Source: Clostridiales bacterium
GTDB taxonomy: Bacteria > Bacillota > Clostridia > Monoglobales > Monoglobaceae
Direction: 5' to 3'
NCBI GenBank assembly: GCA_016303265.1
Contig: JAEDLZ010000025.1
Location: 1 to 16,931 of the forward strand
Length of the DNA: 16,931 nt
Shown: positions 6,929 to 14,862 of the stretch, one piece after another
Numbering within the stretch: position 1 is the stretch's first letter
Layout: every line of letters starts with the position of its first letter
Program-made: the position numbers and the translations under genes
The notes under the pieces: model-generated
Seen by the model: only the letters and a program-made list of their open reading frames with translations
The model's database searches: none
Told to the model about the DNA's origin: nothing

Positions 6929-7110
6929 CATTGGAAACAGTGACCGATGTTTTCGGCAAAATGAATTTTACAGCTTTTAGATTTTATAAAATCTGAGGGT
7001 ATTGCGTTGCCGGATATTGCTGAAATTGAGGTTAGGCGTATATAAAAATGTTATCGGCTTCAGTATGACGGCTTAATATAATTTTGATGAATCGTTAAGA
7101 GGCATGTTAT
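6929..7110 (+). other. Long 5' leader of the LtaS-family mRNA
   Basis: The 329-bp gap between the small membrane protein gene and 7111 holds the promoter above and this leader. Within the leader: CATTGG pairing with CCGATG just after the expected start; a perfect 16-bp palindrome AGATTTTATAAAATCT (6979-6994); and a near-repeat ATGTTTTCGGC (6947-6957) / ATGTTATCGGC (7048-7058) 101 bp apart. No known riboswitch consensus was recognised. The ribosome-binding site AAGAGG lies 8 nt before the ATG. Confidence 0.45.
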
Positions 7111-9135
7111 ATGAAAGAATCTAAAATTGAAAAAAACGGACAAACAGGGAAATGGAAGGCTTTTCTGACTGACAACCGGAAAATATTCTTTTTCCTTTTT
7201 GCGGCGCTGTCGCTGATAATACCCGACCTTGTGCTTAGGGCAAATGTATTTTTTGTTGATTTTCGCGTTGACGACAGTGCGCTTTTGAGGTTTTTCCTTT
7301 GCCATGGCGTAGCGATTATATTTTCGGCCTGCTGGATTGGACTTATAATTTTTCTGTGCGTTTTCGTTATGCCGAAAAAGGCGGGAAGAATCGTTTTTGT
7401 TGTGATTGCTGCTCTGGCGGATATATTCATGATTTCCGAGAGCGTTTATTACACAATGTTCGGCAGGTTCTTTATGCTGAGCAGCATATTCCTTGTAAAT
7501 GAGGGCGCGGCGTATTTCGACATTCTTTATCAGTATATAACGCCATGGCACATTATCTATTTGGTAATGGCAATCGGCTCAATTGTTGCCACCTGCTTTT
7601 TCTGGGAAAAAATTACCGTAAGGAAGAGGTTTTGGGCTATAGGACCGGTATTTATTGCGATTTGTGCAATACTTAATTCTTATATGACTGTAAGTCCTGC
7701 CGAGAAGAATAATACAAAAATCTGGTCCACATGGAAAAGACCCAGATATGTTTACTCCGATATGGCGGACCCGGACAGATGCATAAGGGTTATGGGGATG
7801 TACCAGTTTATAGCGAGAAGTATCACCTATCCTCTGTTTTCGGATGACGGATATTCGGAGGAGGATTACAAAAAGGTTGACGAATATATAGACGAAAATG
7901 ACAAGCCTGAGATTCAGAAGTTTGAAGATAATGAAATGACGGGCTATTTTAAGGATAAGAATGTCATTGCCATAATGCTTGAAAGTATGGACGACTGGGT
8001 TCTGAGCGAGGAAACCACGCCCACAATCTGCCGCCTTATGCGGGAGGGAATCAACTTTGACAGGCACTCTGCGGCAACCTTCGGAGGAGGATATACATTT
8101 AATTCCGAGTTTGCCTTTAACACAGGCTATTATACGCCAAAGTCCAGCTCAAGCGCGTCCATTTACGGCTATAATGAATTTCCCTATTCACTGCCGAGGC
8201 TTTTTGAGGAGGCCGGGTACACTGCAAAACAGTTCCACTACAACAAAATGGAATTTTATAACAGGGGAACGATGCACAAGGCATTCGGCTATGAGGAGTA
8301 TGTTTCGTTTATGGATTATATGAGCGAGGCGGAGGCGGAGCTTGACAGCAATGCCATGCTTCTCGAAAATGAAGAAATTTACAAAAGTATGGTGGAGGAG
8401 CCTAAATTTTTTGATTTTGTGATAACTTACACGGCGCATCTGCCCTATAATACAGACGATAAGATTGACGCGGCAAAGCTTAAGTATCCGGAACTTGCGG
8501 ATATGGTATCTGTGGAGGATTTTAAGGCGATGATGCGCGGAATTGACGAGGCGAGCGACGAGGTTGACTATTCGCTTTATACTGACGAAACATGGCAGAA
8601 CCTTACGCAGGAATACAACAATGCAAGGCTGCTTGCCCACGATACGGACGAGTTTATAAGGCTTCTTCTTGAAAAGCTGGACCGTGACGGCTTGCTTGAA
8701 GATACGGTTATTGTATGCTTTACCGACCATTACACCTACGGATATTCGGACGAGAATATAGTTAAGGGTTTGTCCCTTTTGGGCGGAGAACAGTTTATCC
8801 AGGAAACGCCGTTCTTTATATATCTTAAGGGCGCACCGCCAATGACGGTTGAAAAGGTTTCGAGTACAAAGGACATTCTGCCCACAATGGTTAATCTGTT
8901 TGGACTCAGAAAGTTTGGCGGATATATCGGCGATGATATTTTTGACCCGAATAATAAGGGGTTTGTTTATTTCAGCGACATGACATGGTTTGACGGCGAG
9001 ATTTACCGTGACGACAGCTACGAACCCAACGAGGAAAACCGTGAATATGTTGAGGAAATGGACAAGAAGATGATGGATTGTATAAATATAAATGACATAA
9101 TTATTGCCGGAAACTATTTTGCGCAGCATAAGTAG
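7111..9135 (+). CDS. LTA synthase (LtaS) family membrane phosphotransferase, sulfatase fold
   Basis: A 674-aa protein with five predicted membrane segments (about 24-45, 62-87, 91-113, 145-165, 175-195) and a C-terminal extracellular sulfatase/alkaline-phosphatase-superfamily domain (about 280-620), the architecture of LtaS. LtaS transfers glycerol phosphate from phosphatidylglycerol to build lipoteichoic acid outside the membrane. Matching active-site features: E291 (VIAIMLES), the nucleophile T329 (YTFNSEFAFNTGYY), FYNRGTMHKAFGYEEY (382-397), the H443 region (TAHLPYN) and the metal pair D539-H540 (FTDHYTYG). The acidic linker and tail add some length. The product could be LTA synthase, an LTA primase, or another anionic-polymer enzyme of the family. 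Own promoter and leader; pheS follows after 128 bp on the same strand. Confidence 0.88.
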   Translation: MKESKIEKNGQTGKWKAFLTDNRKIFFFLFAALSLIIPDLVLRANVFFVDFRVDDSALLRFFLCHGVAIIFSACWIGLIIFLCVFVMPKKAGRIVFVVIAALADIFMISESVYYTMFGRFFMLSSIFLVNEGAAYFDILYQYITPWHIIYLVMAIGSIVATCFFWEKITVRKRFWAIGPVFIAICAILNSYMTVSPAEKNNTKIWSTWKRPRYVYSDMADPDRCIRVMGMYQFIARSITYPLFSDDGYSEEDYKKVDEYIDENDKPEIQKFEDNEMTGYFKDKNVIAIMLESMDDWVLSEETTPTICRLMREGINFDRHSAATFGGGYTFNSEFAFNTGYYTPKSSSSASIYGYNEFPYSLPRLFEEAGYTAKQFHYNKMEFYNRGTMHKAFGYEEYVSFMDYMSEAEAELDSNAMLLENEEIYKSMVEEPKFFDFVITYTAHLPYNTDDKIDAAKLKYPELADMVSVEDFKAMMRGIDEASDEVDYSLYTDETWQNLTQEYNNARLLAHDTDEFIRLLLEKLDRDGLLEDTVIVCFTDHYTYGYSDENIVKGLSLLGGEQFIQETPFFIYLKGAPPMTVEKVSSTKDILPTMVNLFGLRKFGGYIGDDIFDPNNKGFVYFSDMTWFDGEIYRDDSYEPNEENREYVEEMDKKMMDCININDIIIAGNYFAQHK

Positions 9136-9146
9136 TGCAAGATAAT
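9119..9146 (+). promoter_or_regulatory. Possible promoter for pheST
   Basis: TTGCGC (9119-9124), a 16-nt spacer, and GATAAT (9141-9146). The -35 overlaps the end of the LtaS-family gene and matches the consensus at only three of six positions. It is the best candidate between 9100 and 9263. Read-through from upstream is the alternative, since no T-rich terminator was seen after the LtaS-family gene. Confidence 0.35.
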
Positions 9147-9175
9147 TTCCGGGCAGAAGAATTATAGGACAAAGG

Positions 9176-9209
9176 TCGGCCGCAAGGCGGAATAGTTTTT
9201 GCCGGCCGA
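9176..9209 (+). other. GC-rich hairpin in the pheS leader
   Basis: TCGGCCGCAA pairs with TTGCCGGCCGA: ten base pairs with one bulged C and a 13-nt loop. No T tract follows (GTCAAAAGG), so it is not an ordinary terminator. It lies 54 bp before the pheS ATG. It could stabilise or process the mRNA, or be part of a leader control element. No T-box consensus (AGGGTGG...) was found near it. Confidence 0.5.
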
Positions 9210-9263
9210 GTCAAAAGGAACACGGTGCAGCGTGCTTGATAAAGGAAGGAAAGGGTATAATTT

Positions 9264-10283
9264 ATGAAAGAAAAGCTGAATCAGATAAGACAGAGTGCAC
9301 AAAAAGATGTGAGTGAAATAAAATCACTTGACAAAATTGAGGAATTCCGTGTTAAGTATCTCGGCAAAAAGGGTGAGCTTACAGCCGTTATGAAAGGCAT
9401 GGGCGCGCTTAGTCCCGAAGAAAGAAAAGATGTGGGAAGAATCGCCAATGAGGTGAGAACCTTTATTGAGAGTACGATTGAGGAAAAGAAGAAAACCATT
9501 GCCGACGCTGCTCTTAATGCAAGGCTGAAGTCGGAAACAATAGATGTCACCATGCCGGGGAAAAATGTGCAGCATGGGACGCTTCACCCGCTGACGAAAG
9601 TTTTAAACGACCTTGAGGATATATTTATCGGAATGGGCTTTTCCATTGCGGAGGGCCCTGAGGTTGAGCTTGATTATTACAACTTTGAGGCGCTTAACAT
9701 TCCGAAGGACCATCCGGCAAGAGATACCCAGGATACATTTTATATAAATGATGAGGTTGTGCTGAGAAGTCAGACATCCCCTGTTCAGATAAGAACAATG
9801 GAAAAGCAGGCGCCGCCTATAAGGGTTATTTCTCCGGGCAGAGTGTACAGGAGCGATGCGGTTGACGCAACACATTCACCGGTTTTCCATCAGGTTGAGG
9901 GACTTGTCGTGGATAAGGGGATAAAAATGTCCGACCTTAAGGGGACCCTTGAGGTGTTTGTTAAAAAGCTTTACGGAAACGATACAAGACTCCGCTTCCG
10001 TCCTCACCACTTCCCGTTTACGGAACCCAGCGCAGAGGTTGATATTTCCTGCTTCAACTGCGGCGGAAAGGGCTGCCGTTTCTGTAAGGGCGAGGGCTGG
10101 ATTGAGATTTTGGGCTGCGGAATGGTTCACCCGAAGGTTCTCAGTAAGTGCGGAATTGATCCGGATGTGTATTCGGGCTTTGCTTTCGGAATCGGACTTG
10201 AAAGAGTTGCTCTTTTCAGGTATGATATAGATGACATAAGATTATTATACGAAAACGACACAAGATTTTTGGAGCAGTTCTAA
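9264..10283 (+). CDS. pheS: Phenylalanyl-tRNA synthetase alpha subunit
   Basis: A 339-aa PheS, catalytic subunit of the cytoplasmic alpha2-beta2 class II synthetase that charges tRNA-Phe. It has an N-terminal coiled-coil arm (about 1-85) that contacts tRNA, motif 1 around HPLTKVLNDLEDIF (108-121), motif 2 GRVYRSDAVDATHSP (192-206) with FHQVEG after it, FTEPSAEVD (252-260), and motif 3 GFAFGIGLERVAL (305-317). The cysteine-rich CFNCGGKGCRFC (263-274) is typical of Firmicutes PheS. A purine-rich ribosome-binding stretch (AAGGAAGGAAAGGG) precedes the ATG. pheT follows after 32 bp. Confidence 0.98.
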   Translation: MKEKLNQIRQSAQKDVSEIKSLDKIEEFRVKYLGKKGELTAVMKGMGALSPEERKDVGRIANEVRTFIESTIEEKKKTIADAALNARLKSETIDVTMPGKNVQHGTLHPLTKVLNDLEDIFIGMGFSIAEGPEVELDYYNFEALNIPKDHPARDTQDTFYINDEVVLRSQTSPVQIRTMEKQAPPIRVISPGRVYRSDAVDATHSPVFHQVEGLVVDKGIKMSDLKGTLEVFVKKLYGNDTRLRFRPHHFPFTEPSAEVDISCFNCGGKGCRFCKGEGWIEILGCGMVHPKVLSKCGIDPDVYSGFAFGIGLERVALFRYDIDDIRLLYENDTRFLEQF

Positions 10284-10315
10284 TCGGACACCGCGTTTGA
10301 AAGGAGAAATAAAAA

Positions 10316-12682
10316 ATGAATTTACCCATGTCATGGCTTCGTGACTATATGAATATAGGCGAAATTGAAACAAAGGAATACGAACACAAAATGACAATGT
10401 CGGGCTCAAAGGTTGAAGGGACAACCCGGCTTGGCGGCGAATGTGAAAATATAAGAACAGGAAAAATCTTAAAGGTTGAAAAGCACCCCGATGCGGATAA
10501 GCTTGTGGTGTGTCAGGTTGATGTAAATGGGGGCGAGCCGATTCAAATTGTTACGGCGGCAACCAATGTTTTTGAGGGCGCAATCGTTCCTGTTGCAATG
10601 CATAAATCGACGGTTTACGGCGGACAGAAAATAACTAAGGGCAAGCTCAGAGGCGTTGTTTCAAACGGTATGTTCTGCTCAACGGATGAGCTTGGAATAA
10701 CTAAAGAAAGAGCAACGGGGATTATGATTTTGCCGGAGGATACCCCAATCGGCGAGGATGTCTGCTCCCTTTTAGGTCTTGACGAGAGAGTGGTCGAGTT
10801 TGAGATAACCTCCAACCGCCCCGACTGTATGAGTATTATAGGTCTGGCAAGAGAAACGGCGGCAACCTTTGGCTGTGATTTCTCGGTTCCCGACCCGACA
10901 AAATATGACAAAATTCCTGAAAAAGCGGAAGACTATGCAAAGGTGGAAATTGAAGATTACGAGCTTTGTCCCAGATATTTGGGCAAGGTTGTAAAGAATG
11001 TTAAAATCGGACCTTCGCCGGAGTGGATGCAAAGACGGCTTACCGCCTGCGGAATAAGAGCCATTAACAATGTTGTTGATATAACCAACTATGTTATGCT
11101 GGAGTACGGTCAGCCCATGCACGCATATGACCTTGACTGCGTTTCAGGGAGGAAAATCATCGTAAGACGGGCAAAGGACGGCGAAATCCTTGAAACTCTC
11201 GATGAGCAGGAGCGCAAAATGGATTCCAGTATGATTTGCATTTCCGACGGAGAGAAGGCAATCGGCGTTGCCGGGGTTATGGGCGGCGCAAACTCGGAGG
11301 TAACGGAAAATACGACCACAGTTCTCTTTGAGGCGGCAAACTTTAACGGCGCCGCCGTCAGAAAAGGTGCAAAGGCTCTCGGCATGAGAACCGATGCCTC
11401 CGCCCTTTTTGAAAAGGGACTGGATGTTTATAACCTTGACGGCGCAATCGAGCGTGCCTGTCAGCTTATGTCAGAGATGGGCGCAGGCGAGGTTTTAGAC
11501 GGGACAATTGATGTCCACGGCGCTCTTAAGGGCGTTACAACTCTTCCGCTTGAAACTGAGAAAATAAACAACTTTTTGGGTATGGACATAAGCCGCAGTG
11601 AAATGATTGATATACTTAATGTTCTGGAATTCAAGGTGGAGGGCAATACAATAATCGTTCCGTCCTTCAGAGGCGATATTGAAACGATGGCTGATATTGC
11701 CGAAGAAATTGCAAGAATATACGGATATGACAAAATTCCCACAACTCTTATGGACAGTGCGGTTGTAGCAGGCGGAAAGACGGCTGAACAAAAGGCTGAA
11801 GATAAGGTCAAGGAAATTCTTGTTGCCGACGGTTTTGATGAAATTATAACATATTCATTCACAGACCCGAAAGAAAATGAACTTTTGAAAATTCCCGAGG
11901 GCGATAAGAGGTACGATTTCGTAAAAATAACCAATCCTCTCGGCGAAGAAAACAGCGTTATGAGGACATCTATGCAATCTTCAATGTGCGAAGTGCTTAA
12001 AACCAATTATAACAAAAGGATACCTGCGGCGGCATTATTTGAATTTGGAAGAGTATATATAAATAACGGAGAAACACTTCCTGATGAAAGAAAGATGGTT
12101 TCCGTGGGAATGTACGGCAGCGGAGATTTCTATACAATCAAGGGAACGGTTGAAAATATTTTAAACGGTCTCGGCGTTAAGAAGGTCAAGTTTGTCGCAC
12201 AGACGGAGAATCCCACATTTCATCCCGGCAGATGCGCAGATGTTCTGGCAGGGGGCGTGAAGATAGGGACAGTCGGTCAGGCTCACCCTCAGGTTGTTAA
12301 AAATTATAAGCTGGGCGGAGAGGTTTACCTTGCGGAGCTTGATTTTGCCGTAATGCTTGAAAATGCGGACGGCAAAAAGACATATAAGGCTCTTCCTAAG
12401 TTCCCGGCAACAACGAGAGATATTGCCATGGTTGTTGACGAAAATGTAACAGTGGGAAGCATTGCCGAAATATTTGAAAAGGAAATGGGCGGAATCCTTG
12501 AAAGCTATGCTCTCTTTGATGTGTACCGTGGCGAACAGCTCGGCGAAAACAAGAAGAGTGTTGCGTATTCACTTTCGTTCAGAGCAAGCGACAGAACATT
12601 GACTGATGACGAGGTCAATGCGGTTATGGAAAAAATTCTCGACGGACTTAAGAATAAAGTGGGAGCAGATTTAAGAGAATAA
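10316..12682 (+). CDS. pheT: Phenylalanyl-tRNA synthetase beta subunit
   Basis: A 788-aa PheT, the tRNA-binding and editing subunit that pairs with PheS. In order: an OB-fold tRNA-binding domain (about 40-150, with KVEKHPDADKLVVCQVD at 53-69), the B3/B4 editing domain (about 210-385), B5 (about 400-475), the catalytic-like core (about 480-690), and the C-terminal ferredoxin-fold anticodon-binding domain starting LPKFPATTRDIAMVVDE (about 692). The length is normal and no frame break was seen. AAAGGAG lies 8 nt before the ATG. The gene is in an operon with pheS and is followed 33 bp later by ireB. Confidence 0.98.
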   Translation: MNLPMSWLRDYMNIGEIETKEYEHKMTMSGSKVEGTTRLGGECENIRTGKILKVEKHPDADKLVVCQVDVNGGEPIQIVTAATNVFEGAIVPVAMHKSTVYGGQKITKGKLRGVVSNGMFCSTDELGITKERATGIMILPEDTPIGEDVCSLLGLDERVVEFEITSNRPDCMSIIGLARETAATFGCDFSVPDPTKYDKIPEKAEDYAKVEIEDYELCPRYLGKVVKNVKIGPSPEWMQRRLTACGIRAINNVVDITNYVMLEYGQPMHAYDLDCVSGRKIIVRRAKDGEILETLDEQERKMDSSMICISDGEKAIGVAGVMGGANSEVTENTTTVLFEAANFNGAAVRKGAKALGMRTDASALFEKGLDVYNLDGAIERACQLMSEMGAGEVLDGTIDVHGALKGVTTLPLETEKINNFLGMDISRSEMIDILNVLEFKVEGNTIIVPSFRGDIETMADIAEEIARIYGYDKIPTTLMDSAVVAGGKTAEQKAEDKVKEILVADGFDEIITYSFTDPKENELLKIPEGDKRYDFVKITNPLGEENSVMRTSMQSSMCEVLKTNYNKRIPAAALFEFGRVYINNGETLPDERKMVSVGMYGSGDFYTIKGTVENILNGLGVKKVKFVAQTENPTFHPGRCADVLAGGVKIGTVGQAHPQVVKNYKLGGEVYLAELDFAVMLENADGKKTYKALPKFPATTRDIAMVVDENVTVGSIAEIFEKEMGGILESYALFDVYRGEQLGENKKSVAYSLSFRASDRTLTDDEVNAVMEKILDGLKNKVGADLRE

Positions 12683-12715
12683 TTTAAAGAAAAATTTTTG
12701 CGGGGGGTTGACAAA

Positions 12716-12967
12716 ATGAATGACGATCTTAACAAAACAGTCAAGTTTACGGTAGAGAAGAAGCCGATGGCAGTAGAAGAGATAATATTGACGGTGCATA
12801 ATGCCTTGGTGGAAAAGGGATATAATCCAATAAGCCAGATTGTCGGATATATAATGTCAGGCGACCCGTCTTATATAACTGCGCATAACGGCGCGAGAAG
12901 TCTTATCCAGAAGGTTGAAACGGACGAAATTCTGGAGGAGCTTGTTAAATATTATGTAAACAGATAA
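12716..12967 (+). CDS. ireB: IreB family regulatory phosphoprotein (DUF965)
   Basis: An 83-aa IreB. The family signature YNPISQIVGYIMSGDPSYIT (residues 42-61), then HNGARSLIQKVE and the C-terminal EELVKYY, matches the DUF965 family closely. In Enterococcus IreB is a small protein phosphorylated by the Ser/Thr kinase IreK on N-terminal threonines and affects cephalosporin resistance. Here NKTVKF (T8) aligns with the TVRF threonine of that protein. The ATG at 12716 follows a GGGGGG ribosome-binding stretch; an upstream TTG at 12698 is in frame but would consume that site. It is last in the pheST unit and is followed at once by a strong terminator. In many Firmicutes the gene sits beside alaS, so this position is different. 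Confidence 0.93.
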   Translation: MNDDLNKTVKFTVEKKPMAVEEIILTVHNALVEKGYNPISQIVGYIMSGDPSYITAHNGARSLIQKVETDEILEELVKYYVNR

Positions 12968-12968
12968 G

Positions 12969-13047
12969 AAAGGGACTGCAATTTTTGAACAAAGCCGAAC
13001 CCGCTGATAGTGGAAAACGGCTTTGTTCAATTTTTGCGGTCCCTTTT
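12969..13047. terminator. Two-tier hairpin terminator after ireB, shared with the convergent ABC gene
   Basis: The inner stem GAACAAAGCCG (12987-12997) pairs perfectly with CGGCTTTGTTC (13018-13028) around a 20-nt loop. The outer stem AAAGGGACTGCAA (12969-12981) pairs with TTGCGGTCCCTTT (13034-13046) with one G-T wobble. The two tiers are separated by a T/T-rich internal loop. The inner stem is followed by AATTTTTG and the outer by a short T run. The symmetry suggests it may stop transcription from both sides. Confidence 0.85.
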
Positions 13048-13080
13048 AATTTGTACCAAAAATCAATATTACTTCGGGAA

Positions 13081-13126
13081 AATAGGTCACAGAACTCCAA
13101 TAGGTCAGAACCCCACAAATAGGTCA
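13081..13126. repeat. Three AATAGGTCA direct repeats at 18-19 bp spacing
   Basis: Perfect 9-bp copies start at 13081, 13099 and 13118. The sequence between the copies is unrelated. The 130-bp gap from the ireB terminator (13047) to the end of the ABC gene (13177) holds nothing else convincing. The repeats may be the remnant of a transposable-element end with repeated transposase sites, or a binding-site cluster. There is no inverted partner within the window that I could find. Confidence 0.7.
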
Positions 13127-13176
13127 CGGTGCCGTAAAACCGCAGAATAATGAAAAGCGACTCCTTTTCAAGCAGC

Positions 13177-14862
13177 TTAAATTTCTCTCGTATAAATTTT
13201 TTTATTTTCGATTCGGATTTCTTTGTCGCAAATATCGTATGCCGCTTTTTTATGAGAAATTATTATACAGGTCTTATTTTCCATTGCGCGAATATTTGTC
13301 AAAAGCTGCTTTTCGGTTTCCTCGTCAAGAGCGGAGGTTGCTTCGTCAAGAAGAATAACAGGCTCGTCCGAAAGGATTGCGCGGGCAACGGCAAGCCGCT
13401 GAACCTGACCCTCTGAAAGCCCGAAGCCCTTTTCGCCGATGACGGTTTCAAGCCCCAAAGGAAAATCCTTAATAAATTTATCCGCACAGCTTATTTTAAG
13501 GGCACGGTCAATTTCGTCATCGGAGGCGTCGGGCTTTATAATGGTGATCGCCTTGCGAAGCGTTCCCGAAAGCAGAAGATTGCCTTGAGGAACATAGGAA
13601 AACAGCGGTCTTGTGCTCTTATCTGCGATTCGCCTTTCTCCGTCTTTAAAGGAGAGAAAGATGCTTCCGGAATCGGGATTTATGACGCCGAGGAGAAGCT
13701 TCATAAGCGTGCTTTTCCCTATCCCCGAAATGCCCGATATGACGGCAAAATCCCCTTTTTTGATTTCGAGGGAGGCGCAGTTTAAAACAACATCGCGGTC
13801 GTAACTGAAGGAAATATTTTCAAACCTGATGGAATCCAGTTTTTCATATGCTGCCTGAGGGTCAATTGCGGCTGAGGCTTCGCCTTGTTCGGCCGGCATA
13901 TTTTCGATTTCCATAATGCGCTCGGAAGAGGCAAGAATACTGTAATATTTCGGCAAAACCCCGGACATACCTGCAAAAGGCGTCTGAATCTGGTTTACAA
14001 GCTGAAGTATCGCTGTAACCATTCCGGCAGTAATTGTATGATTTATAAGCCTGAATGCGCCCCAGCCGAAGGCGAAAACATATCCCAGCTGAAAAACAAG
14101 GCTAAGCCCCGTGTTCGCCGCAATGCTTATGGTACGGCGCTTCATTTTTGCCTTATAGTTTTCCTCCTGATATGCCGCTGCGGTTTCGTCAATTTTGTCC
14201 TCAATGCCGAAAACTTTAATCATCAAAATTCCGCCGATTGACTCCTGCAAAAACGAACGGAGACGGCCATCGGTTTCCTGAACCAGCTTATGAAGCCTTT
14301 TCATGAGCTTTTTAAAAAGACCGCTGATAAACAGTATAAGGATTCCCACCGCAACAAAAATCAGTGCAAATCCGGGGTCAAGCATAATAAGCGCCGCCGC
14401 AGCAAATATAAGGCGGGTTACCATTGCAACAACGGACGGAAGAAGGGTAACAACCCCGTCACTTACAATAGAAACATCGCTTGTGAGCCTGGTGAGAAGC
14501 TCGCCGCTGTGGAAGGCTGTAATCATGCTGTAATCCTTACGCATAATATTTGAGAAAAGCTGGCTCTTAAAAGCAATTTCCGTTTTTGCGCATATGCGGA
14601 CGGAAAGATTCTGACAGACAATTTTAACAATAATCTGGATTCCGATAAGAAGGAGCAAAAAGCAAAGACTTGAAATAAGCCCGTGCCTGTCGCCGGAGAG
14701 CGCCGTATCGATAACGGCGCTGCATTTAAAGGCAAAAACAACGCCAAGCGCCGACATAATAGCATTTGCCAGCACTAACAAAAAAACAGCGGGAAGCTGT
14801 TTTTTTGTTGATTTATAAATCCATTTTAAGGTGTTACGGTCCTTTATTTTATTAGTCCGCAT
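13177..14862 (-). CDS. Type I ABC exporter, fused membrane and ATPase domains
   Basis: A 561-aa half-transporter expected to dimerise in the cytoplasmic membrane. Six membrane segments (about 23-50, 63-87, 138-160, 163-185, 250-270, 280-300) precede an ATPase domain (about 345-561): Walker A GISGIGKST (377-385), Q-loop VPQGN (424-428), signature LSEGQ (482-486), Walker B VILLDE (502-507), D-loop SALD, and H-loop His537. All catalytic residues are present. There is no N-terminal C39 peptidase domain, so any leader cleavage must come from another protein, plausibly the peptidase encoded just upstream, whose end overlaps this start by 19 bp. A GGGGG stretch lies before the ATG. It is last in the cassette. 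The substrate is unknown; peptide export is inferred from context. Confidence 0.93.
   Translation of the reverse strand: MRTNKIKDRNTLKWIYKSTKKQLPAVFLLVLANAIMSALGVVFAFKCSAVIDTALSGDRHGLISSLCFLLLLIGIQIIVKIVCQNLSVRICAKTEIAFKSQLFSNIMRKDYSMITAFHSGELLTRLTSDVSIVSDGVVTLLPSVVAMVTRLIFAAAALIMLDPGFALIFVAVGILILFISGLFKKLMKRLHKLVQETDGRLRSFLQESIGGILMIKVFGIEDKIDETAAAYQEENYKAKMKRRTISIAANTGLSLVFQLGYVFAFGWGAFRLINHTITAGMVTAILQLVNQIQTPFAGMSGVLPKYYSILASSERIMEIENMPAEQGEASAAIDPQAAYEKLDSIRFENISFSYDRDVVLNCASLEIKKGDFAVISGISGIGKSTLMKLLLGVINPDSGSIFLSFKDGERRIADKSTRPLFSYVPQGNLLLSGTLRKAITIIKPDASDDEIDRALKISCADKFIKDFPLGLETVIGEKGFGLSEGQVQRLAVARAILSDEPVILLDEATSALDEETEKQLLTNIRAMENKTCIIISHKKAAYDICDKEIRIENKKIYTREI

Noticed and set aside
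7077..7082. Second TATAAT shortly before the LtaS-family gene
   Set aside because: No acceptable -35 box lies 15-19 nt upstream, and the promoter at 6894-6922 is far better.
8188..9129. A 313-codon open frame on the minus strand opposite the LtaS-family gene
   Set aside because: The protein has no recognisable family and the opposite strand encodes a complete enzyme with all catalytic motifs. It is a shadow frame caused by codon bias.
9256..9261. TATAAT just before pheS
   Set aside because: It lies 2 nt before the start codon, so transcription would start inside the gene. It is chance A/T sequence after the ribosome-binding site.
12945..13127. A 60-codon minus-strand frame as a possible precursor peptide downstream of the exporter
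   Set aside because: It runs straight through the terminator hairpin and the AATAGGTCA repeats, and its GTG start has no ribosome-binding site.
13152..13169. Hairpin GAAAAG/CTTTTC as a terminator for the ABC gene
   Set aside because: Only six base pairs, mostly A-T, and no T run after it on the minus strand. The larger hairpin at 12969-13047 is a better terminator.
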